Below, one piece after another: positions 36,845-47,036 of a DNA stretch of 64,000 nucleotides (the first letter of the stretch is position 1; each line of letters begins with the position of its first letter). The notes beneath the pieces were generated by a model, which worked only from the letters and a program-made list of their open reading frames with translations, made no database searches and was not told the DNA's origin. The position numbers were made by a program, and so were the translations under genes. The DNA is taken from contig JADJVH010000002.1 of NCBI GenBank assembly GCA_016716665.1, positions 459,372-523,371 of the forward strand, given 5' to 3'. This stretch comes from Candidatus Opimibacter iunctus. GTDB lineage: Bacteria; Bacteroidota; Bacteroidia; Chitinophagales; Saprospiraceae.

Positions 36845-37412
36845 GACCTGAGCGTTAAGGGCCCCGAATTTTATTTGTAAGCTTTGTTATCGACAGACCC
36901 TGCTGTGGTCGTTTCGACTCCGCTCAACGACCGGAAATGGGTATCATAACGATCAGGGTTGTTGTTTCGACTCCGCTCAACAACAACCCTGATCCTGCAT
37001 AATATCCTGGCAGATATTATTAATCCGCGTTAAGTTTCATTGGTAGAAATTGTCGTTGAGCGGAGCCGAAACGAACGGCAATTGTGGAGCAGAGGCGAAA
37101 CGTTAGACAAATACAATCTCACGCTCAAGGTAATATAGCCGCAAAGCTGCTTGATCAACAAGGAAGGCAAGATTAGTTCTATGGAGCAGTTTGACCGCGA
37201 ATTGAAATGATCGTTTGCCACAAGTACGGGACCAACAGAGGCCTGGCAGGGGAGGGCAGACAGAGCCGGATTGGAGAGTTTTGTTTTTTATTTACATTCG
37301 TGCCAGGTGAATGATATACAACCTTACTTCAGTTTAAAGGTGCCGACGAAACCACCAAAAATGCCATCAGGACTTTCATCGTGCCTCAATAATCCTGCGA
37401 GTTAATTATCCT
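36845..37412. repeat. Spacer with REP-like hairpins (TTTCGACTCCGCTCAACGA family)
   Basis: GTTTCGACTCCGCTCAACGA at about 36911-36930 is repeated inverted at 37053-37074 (TCGTTGAGCGGAGCCGAAAC). Between them a 14-base perfect inverted repeat (GATCAGGGTTGTTG at 36951-36964 and its complement at 36981-36994) encloses another TTTCGACTCCGCT. The rest to 37412 has no supportable gene but contains a 23-base motif at 37285-37307 shared with 48019-48041. Confidence 0.75.
37285..37307 (+). promoter_or_regulatory. Shared 23-base motif (TTTTTATTTACATTCGTGCC...)
   Basis: Identical over 23 bases to 48019-48041. Contains TACATTCG, one base off the -7 consensus TAnnTTTG. It lies about 105 bases before the DUF1905 start at 37413; the other copy lies about 101 bases before the AraC-type gene at 48143. 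Confidence 0.45.
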
Positions 37413-37712
37413 ATGAATGGCAAGGTAAAATATGCGTTCTCAGCCTGTACCTAGCAACACGCCTCTCCAGGCGGGTGGTATTTTGTTTCCCTGCCGGTGG
37501 ATATGGCAGCGGAAATCAGAGCCAACCTGAAGTGGCAGGAGGAAGGTTGGGGGCGGCTTAAAGCCATCGCCCAAATAGGACAAACCAAATGGGAGACTGC
37601 CATCTGGTTTGACACCAAACACAATACCTATTTACTTCCGCTCAAAACAGAGGTGAGGAAAAAGGAAAGAATTGAGTCGGACCAAACCATTCACGTTTTC
37701 CTTTGGATATAA
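37413..37712 (+). pseudogene. DUF1905-domain protein interrupted by a nonsense codon
   Basis: ATG 37413 starts MNGKVKYAFSA, then TAG at 37452-37454, then the frame continues QHASPGGWYFVSLPVDMAAEI, LKAIAQIGQTKWETAIWFDT and LLPLKTEVRKKERIESDQ to 37712. This is the complete DUF1905 pattern (W..V..P...A..I...W......I...W.TA.......LP.K...R). Family members are ~95-100 residues, sometimes fused to YdeI-like domains. Initiation at the internal ATG 37497 would give only 71 residues, missing the first strands. It is a pseudogene or a TAG sequencing error; the function of the family is unknown. Confidence 0.8.
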
Positions 37713-37896
37713 TTACCATAAGGTGTCATGCCCCGGCAAGGTTAAACCCCATAAAAATGGATTAGAATATCTACCTTTTGGCCATAAAATCAAGCACCCA
37801 GAAGGCATGAATACCAACGGCTCTGCCAGCAGCACAGCTAGAAATATAAAGTCAGGGCCTGTATCGACGGACTATCCAGGTCATGGACCGGGTTTC

Positions 37897-40809
37897 ATGT
37901 GCTTCCAAATTCCACCAGCCTTTCACTCCATCTTCCGATGGGGTTGGCTAGTGCTGATCCTCATTCTCCCGGGTGGTACATCCCTGCATGCCCAGTCCCC
38001 TACGGACGCACTCTGGTCCCGTATTGAGGCACGTTTGGATCAACCCAACGTAGATACGAGTTACCAATTCATCCTGGAGGAAATAGCGATGCATTGCGGT
38101 CATGATGCCCGGTGCCTCATGGCCACCTATGATACCATAGCCATTCAATTGGAGAAAAAGTTCAAATTGGCTGCGGCCACTAAAGTGACGAAGGCATCGA
38201 TCGGCGTTGCGGAGCAAGAGGGCTTGATTTTAAAAATGGCGCAAGGCAATTATGATTTATGCCGGTATTACGATGCCTTGAAAAATCCCCGTTATGCAGT
38301 CGCCTACCTGGACCAGGCACTCCGGTATTTTGAAGAAGCCGATAGTCCAAGAAAAGTCATCAAATGTAAATTCTGGAAAGTCAAGTTGACCTCATCCCCG
38401 GATGGCCTGATGACTAAAGCCGAAGGAGAGGCCCTGGATACCTTGATCCGGGAGGCCATGGTGTTAAAGGATAGTATTCTTGCGGGCAGTATACTTGTCC
38501 ATCGGTTTAGTTTAGGCCTGCATATCGATCCACCCGAAAAGAGCAAAGCTTATCTGGACCTTTTAGAACGCATGACGGATCCTGCTTCGAAAAACCGAAG
38601 TGCTAACATCAACCTGGGCGACTATTGGAATGCCAAAGGCAGCTATGAGTTGGAATATGGGGATGCCTTATTGGCCAAATCTTATTTTGAAAATGCACTA
38701 GCTGTATTTAATGAGATTGAAGACCCATGGAGAACATTATTTGTGACCATCCATGTCATTGAAACAGACTGGGCTCTGGGTAACCATAAGGAGGCCAAAG
38801 ACAGGCTGGCCATCGCCCTGAAGATGAGTGAAGCCGTTCACTCCGAGGATTTATATCTCAACCTTTTCAGGATCGCCTCCCGCATCGCTGAGGAAGAGGG
38901 TCATTTTCAGGAGGCCCTGGATTACCAGAAAAGGATGTTCACAGCCCAGGAACGGATTTACCAAAATGGTGATGAAAAAATTGCGAACAACTACTACCTC
39001 GAAGTTGAAAACAAGCAAAATGCATCCACATTAAAAGCACGAAACAACCAACTGCTATATACCATCATCATTATCGCACTGGTATTGATGATCGCTACCG
39101 GATTATGGATCGGATGGTACAAGCAAAGGAAAGCACGGAAAACACTCACCGCTCAAAACCTGTTGATCCAGGAACAGGCGGAGCAACTCAAAGCGCTTGA
39201 TGCCGCCAAATCCCGCTTTTTCGCCAATGTGAGCCACGAACTCCGCACGCCGCTCACCCTGCTCACCAGCCCGATCAGATCGCTGCTCAAGGAAAATCAA
39301 CTGACCGAAAAACAAACCCAACTCCTCCACATGGCAGATCGCAGTGGACAGCAACTCTCGCAACTCATCAATGAGATACTCGACTTGCGTAAGCTTGAAA
39401 TGGGCAAGATGAACCTTTCGCCAGAGCCTACTGAACTGCGTACTTATTTCCAGACGTACTTTGCACAATTCGAGTCATTGGCTGTACAAAAGGAGATCGA
39501 TTACCAACTATCCCTATCGATGCCGGAGCATGCCATGGCCGATCTTGACCGGGAGAAATGCCGCCAGATACTGTTCAATCTGCTCTCCAATGCATTCAAG
39601 TTTACTCCACAAGGTGGGCGCATTGAGGTCACGGTAAATGCGACTGATGACACATTGTCCCTCGCCGTGGCTGACAATGGCCCCGGTATCCATCCCGATG
39701 ATTTACACCTGTTGTTTGACCGTTACTTCCAGACCACCCGCCCGGAGAAAGGTGCAGAAGGTGGCACCGGTATTGGCCTGGCCCTTTGCCGCGAGTATGT
39801 GCAGCTGTTTGGCGGCCATATCAATGTGCAAAGTACCCTGGGCAAAGGCGCTACATTCACGGTGAACTTTCCAATCGCATTGAATCAAACAAAGCAGGTT
39901 TCTGTAAGCGGTGAAGCAAGAAGCGATATCCCTGAGCTTATTCCAAACGATGGATACTTCGATGCAAACACCGCTGCCGACGGAGTCATCAAAGAAGAGA
40001 GCACTTTAAGCCATAGTGGCATGCGAGAACGTCCGACTATTTTGTTGGTTGAAGACAATCCCGAACTGCGAAAGTATATCCGACTTGTTTTGGAAGAAAA
40101 ATACCGGGTGGTCACCGCAGTAAATGGCCAGGATGCCCTGATGGTAATAGCAAATCACGAATCAGGTTTCGTTCCTGACCTCATCCTTTCTGACCTGATG
40201 ATGCCGGTCATGGATGGGTATCAATTGCTGGAACGACTCAAATCGGACGATAAGACCCGCCACATCCCTGTCGTCATGCTTACCGCACGCGCGGAGGCGC
40301 AGGACAAACTCAAGGCCTTACGCATTGGCGTGGACGATTACCTGACCAAACCCTTTGATGAGGAAGAGTTGCTGGTGCGTATCGAAAACCTGCTGAACAA
40401 TCAGGCATCCCGGCGTACCGCTATAACCCCGGATGACTCTACTCCTTCTACGCAGGAAGTCCCTGCGGCTCCGCTCATGTCAGCCCCTGACCGCGAGTGG
40501 CTCGAAGCATTTGAAGCCTATGTGCAAAAACACTTTGCCGGAGGCACCCTTAGCGTTTCGTCATTGGCTTATGAGTTTGCCATGAGCGAATCCACCTTGT
40601 TGCGCCAGCTCAAGCGGCTTACCGGGCTGACTCCACTCCAAAACATCCAGGAGGTGCGGCTCAACGAAGCGAGGAGGTTACTCGAAAACCGGACCTATAA
40701 CTCAGTGGCCCAGGTGGCCTCTAAGGTCGGTTATGAGGATGCCAGCTCTTTTACCCGTGTATTTAAGCAGCGCTTCGGGAAGCGGCCCTCTGAACTCATG
40801 GAGGCCTGA
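37897..40809 (+). CDS. Hybrid two-component regulator: TPR sensor - histidine kinase - receiver - AraC HTH
   Basis: About 970 residues from ATG 37897, which begins a signal peptide (FRWGWLVLILILPGGTSLHAQ). The frame is open upstream to 37672 but overlaps the DUF1905 remnant; ATG 37807 is the alternative. Order: periplasmic TPR-like helices (~30-370), membrane helix (~386-408), HisKA (~434-505, NVSHELRTPLT), HATPase (~548-661, NLLSNAFKF, DNGPGI, GGTGIGLAL), receiver (~711-834, LILSDLMMPVMDG with phospho-Asp, LTARAE, KPFD), AraC HTH (~868-969). This one-protein layout resembles the hybrid two-component systems of Bacteroidota, which sense periplasmic ligands and activate nutrient or surface genes. 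Here the sensor is TPR rather than a propeller. The beta-propeller T9SS protein downstream is a possible target. Confidence 0.92.
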   Translation: MCFQIPPAFHSIFRWGWLVLILILPGGTSLHAQSPTDALWSRIEARLDQPNVDTSYQFILEEIAMHCGHDARCLMATYDTIAIQLEKKFKLAAATKVTKASIGVAEQEGLILKMAQGNYDLCRYYDALKNPRYAVAYLDQALRYFEEADSPRKVIKCKFWKVKLTSSPDGLMTKAEGEALDTLIREAMVLKDSILAGSILVHRFSLGLHIDPPEKSKAYLDLLERMTDPASKNRSANINLGDYWNAKGSYELEYGDALLAKSYFENALAVFNEIEDPWRTLFVTIHVIETDWALGNHKEAKDRLAIALKMSEAVHSEDLYLNLFRIASRIAEEEGHFQEALDYQKRMFTAQERIYQNGDEKIANNYYLEVENKQNASTLKARNNQLLYTIIIIALVLMIATGLWIGWYKQRKARKTLTAQNLLIQEQAEQLKALDAAKSRFFANVSHELRTPLTLLTSPIRSLLKENQLTEKQTQLLHMADRSGQQLSQLINEILDLRKLEMGKMNLSPEPTELRTYFQTYFAQFESLAVQKEIDYQLSLSMPEHAMADLDREKCRQILFNLLSNAFKFTPQGGRIEVTVNATDDTLSLAVADNGPGIHPDDLHLLFDRYFQTTRPEKGAEGGTGIGLALCREYVQLFGGHINVQSTLGKGATFTVNFPIALNQTKQVSVSGEARSDIPELIPNDGYFDANTAADGVIKEESTLSHSGMRERPTILLVEDNPELRKYIRLVLEEKYRVVTAVNGQDALMVIANHESGFVPDLILSDLMMPVMDGYQLLERLKSDDKTRHIPVVMLTARAEAQDKLKALRIGVDDYLTKPFDEEELLVRIENLLNNQASRRTAITPDDSTPSTQEVPAAPLMSAPDREWLEAFEAYVQKHFAGGTLSVSSLAYEFAMSESTLLRQLKRLTGLTPLQNIQEVRLNEARRLLENRTYNSVAQVASKVGYEDASSFTRVFKQRFGKRPSELMEA

Positions 40810-40977
40810 TAATATCTCAGCAAGTGCCTTTTTAGCCTCATTTTCAAGCATTTTGACGGATTCTGCACGACGATTGACGGATTCGGCTGTCGCCTGATGG
40901 CCACATTTGTGGGGTAAAAAACGGCGATGGAAACACCATTGCCAATTTCCTAACAAATCTTTCAATCCACTCTTTTA

Positions 40978-42937
40978 TGAAAAAATGCTTTACACTTTTA
41001 CTCCTCGCATTATCCACAGTCATCACGGTACAGGCGCAGGTTACGACTGTATCCAATCTGGGGGAGATCGACCTATCGGAACGGCACTGAATGGCAGTGA
41101 CTTGTACGTGAGTGCCTTACTTGGAAATAAAATTGTCAAAATTGACCTCACACAACCTTTTCCGGTCACACCCACTACTGTACTATCGAATATAACAACA
41201 CCAACCGGACTAACGGTCATAGGTGATTATCTGTATTTCAATACTGAAGGCAATATTCCGGGAATGCCTGGAGTCAGTTCTGCCCGAATCAACCTGACCT
41301 CTCCCACTCCTGTCATTGAAAGAGTGTTGAGCGATGACATAATGGACGCGCAGGCTTACGCACAAACCGGTGACACCCTGTATATCAGCACAGTCAACCA
41401 CGGCATCTTTCGGGTCAACCTTAGCCAGCCGTTTCCGCAGGCTGGTGTTGTGGTGAAAAGTGGTATTGAGACTTCAGGACTGGCTTTGCGCGGAAATGAA
41501 TTGTATTATGGTTTTTACGGTAGTGATAAAGTATGGAAAATAAACAGACATGAGCCTAATCCTACACCGGTATTAGTCTTGTCTGGCCTGGCTGGACCAG
41601 ACGGCTTGACATTTAGTGGAAATTTTTTATATGTATCCGAATCTTCGGGTAGCAGAATTGTAAAGTTCGATGTTACTCAGCCTAACCCTACCGTAGAAAC
41701 TGTTGTTGATGGACTGGATGGTCCTACGCTCACTGTTTTCGACGGGTTGAGCATTTATTTTGGCCAACAAAACAACGGTCAGGTTTCAAGGTTGGATATC
41801 AATGAGCTCTCCTTCTCACCACCGGCTCCTGTCTGTCTTACCGATGTATCAGCTCAACGCAATGGTGGTTCACCTTTGGGTGGTCAATACAGTGGTCCAA
41901 ACGTTACGGATAACGGCGATGGCGCAACCTTCACCTTCAATGCGCAAGCGGCAGGACCGGGTACGCATTCAGTCACCTACACATTCGGTGCGCTGAGTGC
42001 TGAAGCTTCTATTACGGTTGGAACCACCTTCCTGCTTGCTACCTCTTCCACGCCTAATTCTGGTGCCACGAATGACGGTACGGCTACTGCCCTTGTCTCT
42101 GGAGGCACTGCACCGTACAACTATCTTTGGAGTAATGGAGGTACGAATGCTACGATTACAGGCCTGGCTGCAGGAACATATACTGTGACAGTGATTGATG
42201 TCAGCGGATGTGTGCAAACCGCTATCGCTGTATGTGAACTTGCAGGAGATGTATGTGCTACGGCTACCAATATCAATTACCTCTTTGGAACAGAAATCGA
42301 AGTACCTGTGGTCTCCGCTCCTTACACTAATACCGGAGCTACTGCTTCCGGAGATCCTTCAGTAGATATTACCGCATGCTTCTTTCAATCTGATCCATTG
42401 CAGTCTACGGTATGGTTCACGTTCACAGGAGATGGCAACCGCTACCGTTTCCGCACGGTACAAGGTAGCTCAACCAATTATATCCAGGATGGAGATACCC
42501 AGGCAGCAGTGTTCCAAGGCGATTGTGCCAATCCAGCTTATTTAGGTTGTGTTGATGATGAAGATGTAAATAGTGGAAAATATAATATCGCCTTTGAAAT
42601 CGTTACAGCACCCGGCGAGGAATACCGAATGATGTGGGATGGGTATGGTGGCTTTCAGGGTGAATTCTGCCTGGAAGTAACCCTGGTAGAATTAGTAAGT
42701 GCTACGGAAATCACGCCGACCGAAATAGGTATAGCCCCAAATCCTACTAAAGGCTTAGTGCAATGGAGCAATGTAAATGCTGATGAGGTTCAGGTTTTTG
42801 ACTATACAGGCCGTATGTTACAGCGACTGGCACAACCGGGCAATAGCATTGACCTTTCGGGCCAGCCTGCCGGATTGTATTTCCTGCAGATCCGTGAGAA
42901 GGACACCGTGTATACAGCGAGGGTGGTGAAGGAATAG
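40978..42937 (+). pseudogene. T9SS type A beta-propeller/SprB-repeat protein, frame broken at a G5 run near 41062
   Basis: ATG 40978 starts a clear signal peptide (MKKCFTLLLLALSTVITVQAQ) and reads VTTVSNLG before a stop shortly after. The other frame, open from 40907 to 42937, lacks a signal but carries the mature protein from DRPIGTALNGSDLYVS on. Adding one G to the five at 41060-41064 joins them. Mature domains: six-bladed NHL-like propeller (IVKIDLTQPFPVTP, LYFNTEGNIPGMPGVSSARI), a SprB-type repeat (GTATALVSGGTAPYNYLWSN...GTYTVTVIDVSGC), a beta domain, and a type A sorting domain (IAPNPTKGLVQWSN ... PAGLYFLQIREKDTVYTARVVKE). The break may be a sequencing error; otherwise export is lost. 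Confidence 0.82.
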
Positions 42938-43246
42938 TTTTATAATTGCATAACACCCAGTATAGTTACCGCGGGTCCGGTTCAAACCAGATTATGCCAG
43001 GCATACCATGCTTTGACGTGATCTCATGACCCGGACCTGGCGGTAAACTTAATGGGGATCATGTGTTGAGGCGAGTATACGTGCGTGATATAAGCAACAT
43101 CATTTCGATAATGAAAGTCATGGAATTCGCTTGTGCGTATACCTGACATGGTAGTATTTGTCAGCATGCTTTTGGAAAGGGCCATTCTACCATGTCATTC
43201 TATTATTTTTTTAAAAATTAAATTGATCAACAATAATTAATAATGT
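42938..43246 (+). promoter_or_regulatory. Structured leader with several inverted repeats
   Basis: TTACCGCGGGTCCGGTT (42966-42982) pairs with ACCCGGACCTGGCGGTAA (43029-43046) with few mismatches. GTATACG at 43075 pairs weakly with CGTATAC at 43136. TGACATGGTAG (43144-43154) pairs perfectly with CTACCATGTCA (43187-43197), followed by an A/T-rich run before the ATG at 43247. It could be a terminator/attenuator plus regulator sites, or a structured 5' leader. Confidence 0.5.
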
Positions 43247-46200
43247 ATGGCGACACCTCAATTTAATTGCCTTTCCTTTAATGGTATAAATAATTACTTG
43301 GATTGCGGGAAGATAGATCTGGCAGTTTTTACCAAGGGAGAAATGACCATTGAAGCTTGGATTAATCCTAACGAGGCTTTGAAGGTCATGGAAATTATTT
43401 CACTCTCATCCAATACTATTCCGGCCATCAGCATGGGCGTGGATTCCAAGACGGATAGTATTAAGCATTCACTTATTTTCTTATCCAATTCGGGTATGCG
43501 ATGGAATACCTCAGGTTTGGCCATTACCTATGGTCGCTGGCAACACTGTGCATGTGTTTTTGGAGATCATTATAACGGAACTCATAAATATATTGAAATA
43601 TTTATTGATGGCGTTTCCCAATACAGTGGTGCGATACACCCCTCTAATCTTGATATTGATTCGTCCGCTATAGGGTTGCACGATATAACAATTGGATGCT
43701 CATACAAAAATGACTTTTCTTCTTTTTTTAATGGGAAAATCTCCGAAGTGAGAGTATGGAATAAGGTTCGAACCCTCGAAGAAATAAAAAGCACGAAAGA
43801 TCAACGACTGCTGGGTATTGAATCTGGTCTTGTGGCCTATTGGCCTCTTTACTCGTCAGATAGTAACCAGGTGACCATCAAAGACCAGGCCGGCACATTT
43901 GATGCCACTATAACTGGAGCCAGCTGGCAGCTTGATAATTTATTATTACCAGATCCCTTAAGTGGAAATCAAACTTCTCCAACACCTGCTACAGTACCAC
44001 CTGTCGGGCAGCCGGAAATACCATCGCAACAAACACCAATTCTGCCTAATGGAGGTCATGACCCAATATCATCTCTTGATCAGCATGACTGGCGTCAAAA
44101 GATCATCACTGAAGCAAATCATGCGACCATTGATAAAGTTTTAGAACTCAAGGACACAACTTTCTCCGAATTTAACCTACTCAAAACGGTTACCGATACA
44201 TTAGTTAAAGTGGTACGTATCCGGGACGTACATGTAGAGTTAGTGAATGATGCTGAACTTGAAAAAATTGAATCTGGCCTGGCTAAGCCCGAAACTATCG
44301 GAAAGGGAAAAACTAAAAGACCGGCGTTAGGCAAACGTTTTAGGATAAAAAAGGGTGGGGGAGTAAAAATAAGTGGCAAAACCGACCTTTTGGGCCTTAA
44401 ATCTGCGGACGTTGCTCTCGAATTTGCAATAGATGACAACAAGGAGAAGGATGCATTAATTAAAATAAAAACAACGAGCAGTGAAGATCATGATATTAGC
44501 GAAATACTTGGAGGAATCCTTCCAGCGGAAATAACTCAGGTTCTCTCCGTGTTAGAACAAGCTGAAATCTTTAATCCTTCCTTTGCTTTTTCCACCTCAA
44601 GTGTTGCTGATGACGATGAACCATTTGATGTTGGCGTCAGTGAAGGCTTTAACTTCTATGGACAACTCAATCTAAGTAAATTCAAAAAAGACTTTAACCC
44701 TGATAATATCGGATTGGGGGAGATGCTGGGGTTCGTCGCTAAAATATTTGGAATAGAGAAAATCACATCTCATGTCTGCATTAGCAAGAAGGACACAGGA
44801 ATACATTTGGAGTTGAATGCCATTATTGAGCAAGACCTACAATTTTCTGCTGGAAAGAACCTTGAAATCGTTTATCAGGGAGTGGTGATCAGCCTTACCA
44901 TGGGTGTAGGCCATCCTTTTCCCAGGATCTCCGTCAAGACCTCGATTTTGTTAACCAGCAAATTTCTGGGTGCGGACAACCTGGCACTGACCGGAGAAAT
45001 AAGCCTGGATCCGAAAACCATCGGTGGGTCCTTTACGTTCCAGAACGAAGAAAACCCCTGGCATCCTTTCAATTTCTCCCTGGTATCTGTAAAGGATATG
45101 GCTGTAGAAATAGGGGGAACATATACAGAACCTTTTATTGACAATTTCGGCTTCGCGACGGAAGACCTGAAAATCGGAGATGTGAAGGGAAGCCTGGCGG
45201 TAAAACTGGACACCAATGGCTATGATAACTTCGTTTTTAACATTGGGGTAGAAGAAATTTCACTTCTCCAATCAGGTACCGCACTTTCACCAGCAACATT
45301 TATTGCTTACCAGGCCCTACCCAATGAAACCACCAATCCTGTGGAGGCCGTCATTAATTGTAAGGTCCTTGCCCTGAAGGTCTCCATTGTTCCGGTAGCC
45401 ACTACAATCGGACAAATAAATTTTGACAAGGAAGGCTTTAACGCCAAAGGCAAATTAGATCTATGGGGATGGGGTGCGATGATGGATGCCCATATCTCAA
45501 ATAAAGCGTTTGATGTATCTGCTGAGATAGATCCGTTCCAATTGAATATTGGAGGATATGATTTGGTAAAAGTTGCAGGAGTTGGAACAGACGCAAAGCC
45601 CAGGTTTACCCTGAAATTGAGCGCAGAGACAACTCCGGAATTTGAAATGTCTCTTTCTGTTACCCTTTTGGAAGTGAGGCAAGAGGTCTATGTAAAGGCT
45701 GATACGGACGGTTTAAAATTCAGATTTGAAGTCGTAAATCTTCTTTTTAATGCATCATTGGAATCTACCTTAATGAGTTCGTCATATGCAGGAAAAGGAA
45801 ACTTTGAATTAGGCATCAACGAAAGGATCAATCTAGGTATATTAGGAGAGATCAATTTGAATGTGCAGGAAAATTTAGCCATGGCCATTCGAATCGATCA
45901 TGCATTTTATCTCAGTCTAAGTGGTGAGATAACCTTTATGGGCATGGCTGTAGGTATCTCATTTGAACCTGATACGCTATTGCATAAGTTTGAAGACTTA
46001 CCCTCTGCATTTCTTAAGTATCTCAACAGTAATGGCCAGAAAATATTTGGAGTGGTGTTTAATACACTTTCTGCCTGGGCAAATGCTGTCGTCAATCGCG
46101 TCATTACGTTTAGCGGATCAGTCGCTCAAGTAGCTAAGGAAGGATTTAAACTAGGCAAGGAAGCCATAGGTGAAATAGTAGAGACTTCCAGGTTGCTCGG

Positions 46201-47014
46201 TGAAACGCCAGTCCAGATAGCCAAAGGCCTGACAGATTTCTATGGCCTGAGCCTGGATCAAATAGTTTCTGCGCTGAAGCTAGCCGAGTATCCTATTGAG
46301 GAAATAGTAGACGGGATTAAGGAGGCATATCATTTATCGGATAGGGCGGTGACGGATATATTGAGAAACGCTGGATACACGACCAGTGAGATCATTAAAG
46401 TCCTGGAGTCAGGTTTCAGGTTAACCTGGGCAGAAATTGCCACTCTCTTAAATGAAGCCAATTTTCCTGTTGACCAGGTAGCAAAGGGCCTCAAATCAGC
46501 TTTTGATATTAGCGAGAAGCAAGTAGCCGATGTTTTAAAAGAGGCAGGCCATTCGGTTGAAACCATCACCAAATCCCTGAAATCTGCTTTCAATATTTCT
46601 AAATCATTAGCAGCCCAAACCTTAATGGCGGCTAACTATTCAGTAGATCAGGTGGCAAGTGGAATCAAGGCGGCCTACAACCTCAGTGAAACACAAGTAG
46701 TGGATGTCCTGACAAAAGCGGGATACTTCCCTGATGAAGTAGGTAAAGCATTGCAAAAGACTTTTGGTCTTGGTGCCGAAGGTGTTGCCTCTGCCTTGAA
46801 GGGAGCTGGTTATACCATCGCCGAAGTTACCACTGCACTGGATTGGGGATTGGATTTGTCAGAAAGCAGTATAGATTCTGTTTTGCAAGGTGCCGGATAT
46901 GCTTTTGATGAAATACAGGATGTATTGAAGCCACTCAATCCCATCAATTGGCTATCCTCTCCTGTGCAATCAATCGTTAGTAATATTTCAAATTGGAATC
47001 CATTCAGTTGGTGA
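43247..47014 (+). CDS. Giant LamG / beta-rich protein with eight 29-residue helical repeats (unrecognised family)
   Basis: 1255 residues, with no signal peptide, membrane helix or sorting domain. Residues 1-190 are a LamG/concanavalin-like domain (LSFNGINNYLDCG, MTIEAWINP, LVAYWPLY). About 228-265 is a Pro/Gln linker. About 300-900 is a long beta-rich region of amphipathic strands (FNAKGKLDLWGWG, VSAEIDPFQLNIGGY) that recalls DUF6603-type proteins, unproven. From ~988 to 1232 come about eight 29-residue two-helix repeats, e.g. VAKGLKSAFDISEKQVADVLKEAG and VASGIKAAYNLSETQVVDVLTKAG. The end is Trp-rich (NWNPFSW). It is 22 bases upstream of a Nif11-like protein, probably one operon. LamG suggests glycan binding, yet no export signal is visible. 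Function unknown. Confidence 0.9.
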   Translation: MATPQFNCLSFNGINNYLDCGKIDLAVFTKGEMTIEAWINPNEALKVMEIISLSSNTIPAISMGVDSKTDSIKHSLIFLSNSGMRWNTSGLAITYGRWQHCACVFGDHYNGTHKYIEIFIDGVSQYSGAIHPSNLDIDSSAIGLHDITIGCSYKNDFSSFFNGKISEVRVWNKVRTLEEIKSTKDQRLLGIESGLVAYWPLYSSDSNQVTIKDQAGTFDATITGASWQLDNLLLPDPLSGNQTSPTPATVPPVGQPEIPSQQTPILPNGGHDPISSLDQHDWRQKIITEANHATIDKVLELKDTTFSEFNLLKTVTDTLVKVVRIRDVHVELVNDAELEKIESGLAKPETIGKGKTKRPALGKRFRIKKGGGVKISGKTDLLGLKSADVALEFAIDDNKEKDALIKIKTTSSEDHDISEILGGILPAEITQVLSVLEQAEIFNPSFAFSTSSVADDDEPFDVGVSEGFNFYGQLNLSKFKKDFNPDNIGLGEMLGFVAKIFGIEKITSHVCISKKDTGIHLELNAIIEQDLQFSAGKNLEIVYQGVVISLTMGVGHPFPRISVKTSILLTSKFLGADNLALTGEISLDPKTIGGSFTFQNEENPWHPFNFSLVSVKDMAVEIGGTYTEPFIDNFGFATEDLKIGDVKGSLAVKLDTNGYDNFVFNIGVEEISLLQSGTALSPATFIAYQALPNETTNPVEAVINCKVLALKVSIVPVATTIGQINFDKEGFNAKGKLDLWGWGAMMDAHISNKAFDVSAEIDPFQLNIGGYDLVKVAGVGTDAKPRFTLKLSAETTPEFEMSLSVTLLEVRQEVYVKADTDGLKFRFEVVNLLFNASLESTLMSSSYAGKGNFELGINERINLGILGEINLNVQENLAMAIRIDHAFYLSLSGEITFMGMAVGISFEPDTLLHKFEDLPSAFLKYLNSNGQKIFGVVFNTLSAWANAVVNRVITFSGSVAQVAKEGFKLGKEAIGEIVETSRLLGETPVQIAKGLTDFYGLSLDQIVSALKLAEYPIEEIVDGIKEAYHLSDRAVTDILRNAGYTTSEIIKVLESGFRLTWAEIATLLNEANFPVDQVAKGLKSAFDISEKQVADVLKEAGHSVETITKSLKSAFNISKSLAAQTLMAANYSVDQVASGIKAAYNLSETQVVDVLTKAGYFPDEVGKALQKTFGLGAEGVASALKGAGYTIAEVTTALDWGLDLSESSIDSVLQGAGYAFDEIQDVLKPLNPINWLSSPVQSIVSNISNWNPFSW
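46200..46947 (+). repeat. Coding region of the 29-residue helical repeats
   Basis: About eight 87-base units at residues ~988-1232. Consensus: hydrophobic-x-x-G-L/I-K-x-A-Y/F-x-L/I-S-x-x-x-V-x-x-x-L-K-x-A-G/N-Y-x-x-D/E-Q/E. The DNA units are diverged, so this is an old protein repeat and not recent DNA slippage. Confidence 0.85.
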
Positions 47015-47036
47015 TTTCCATTAAACAAGAATAAAC

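Noticed and set aside
35140..37712. Integron gene-cassette array (small VOC, GNAT, DUF1905 genes)
   Set aside because: Cassette-like gene types, but no convincing attC sites between the genes and no integrase in the window.
43247..47014. T9SS cargo status of the LamG giant
   Set aside because: Neither a signal peptide nor a sorting domain is present; only the LamG domain resembles secreted proteins.
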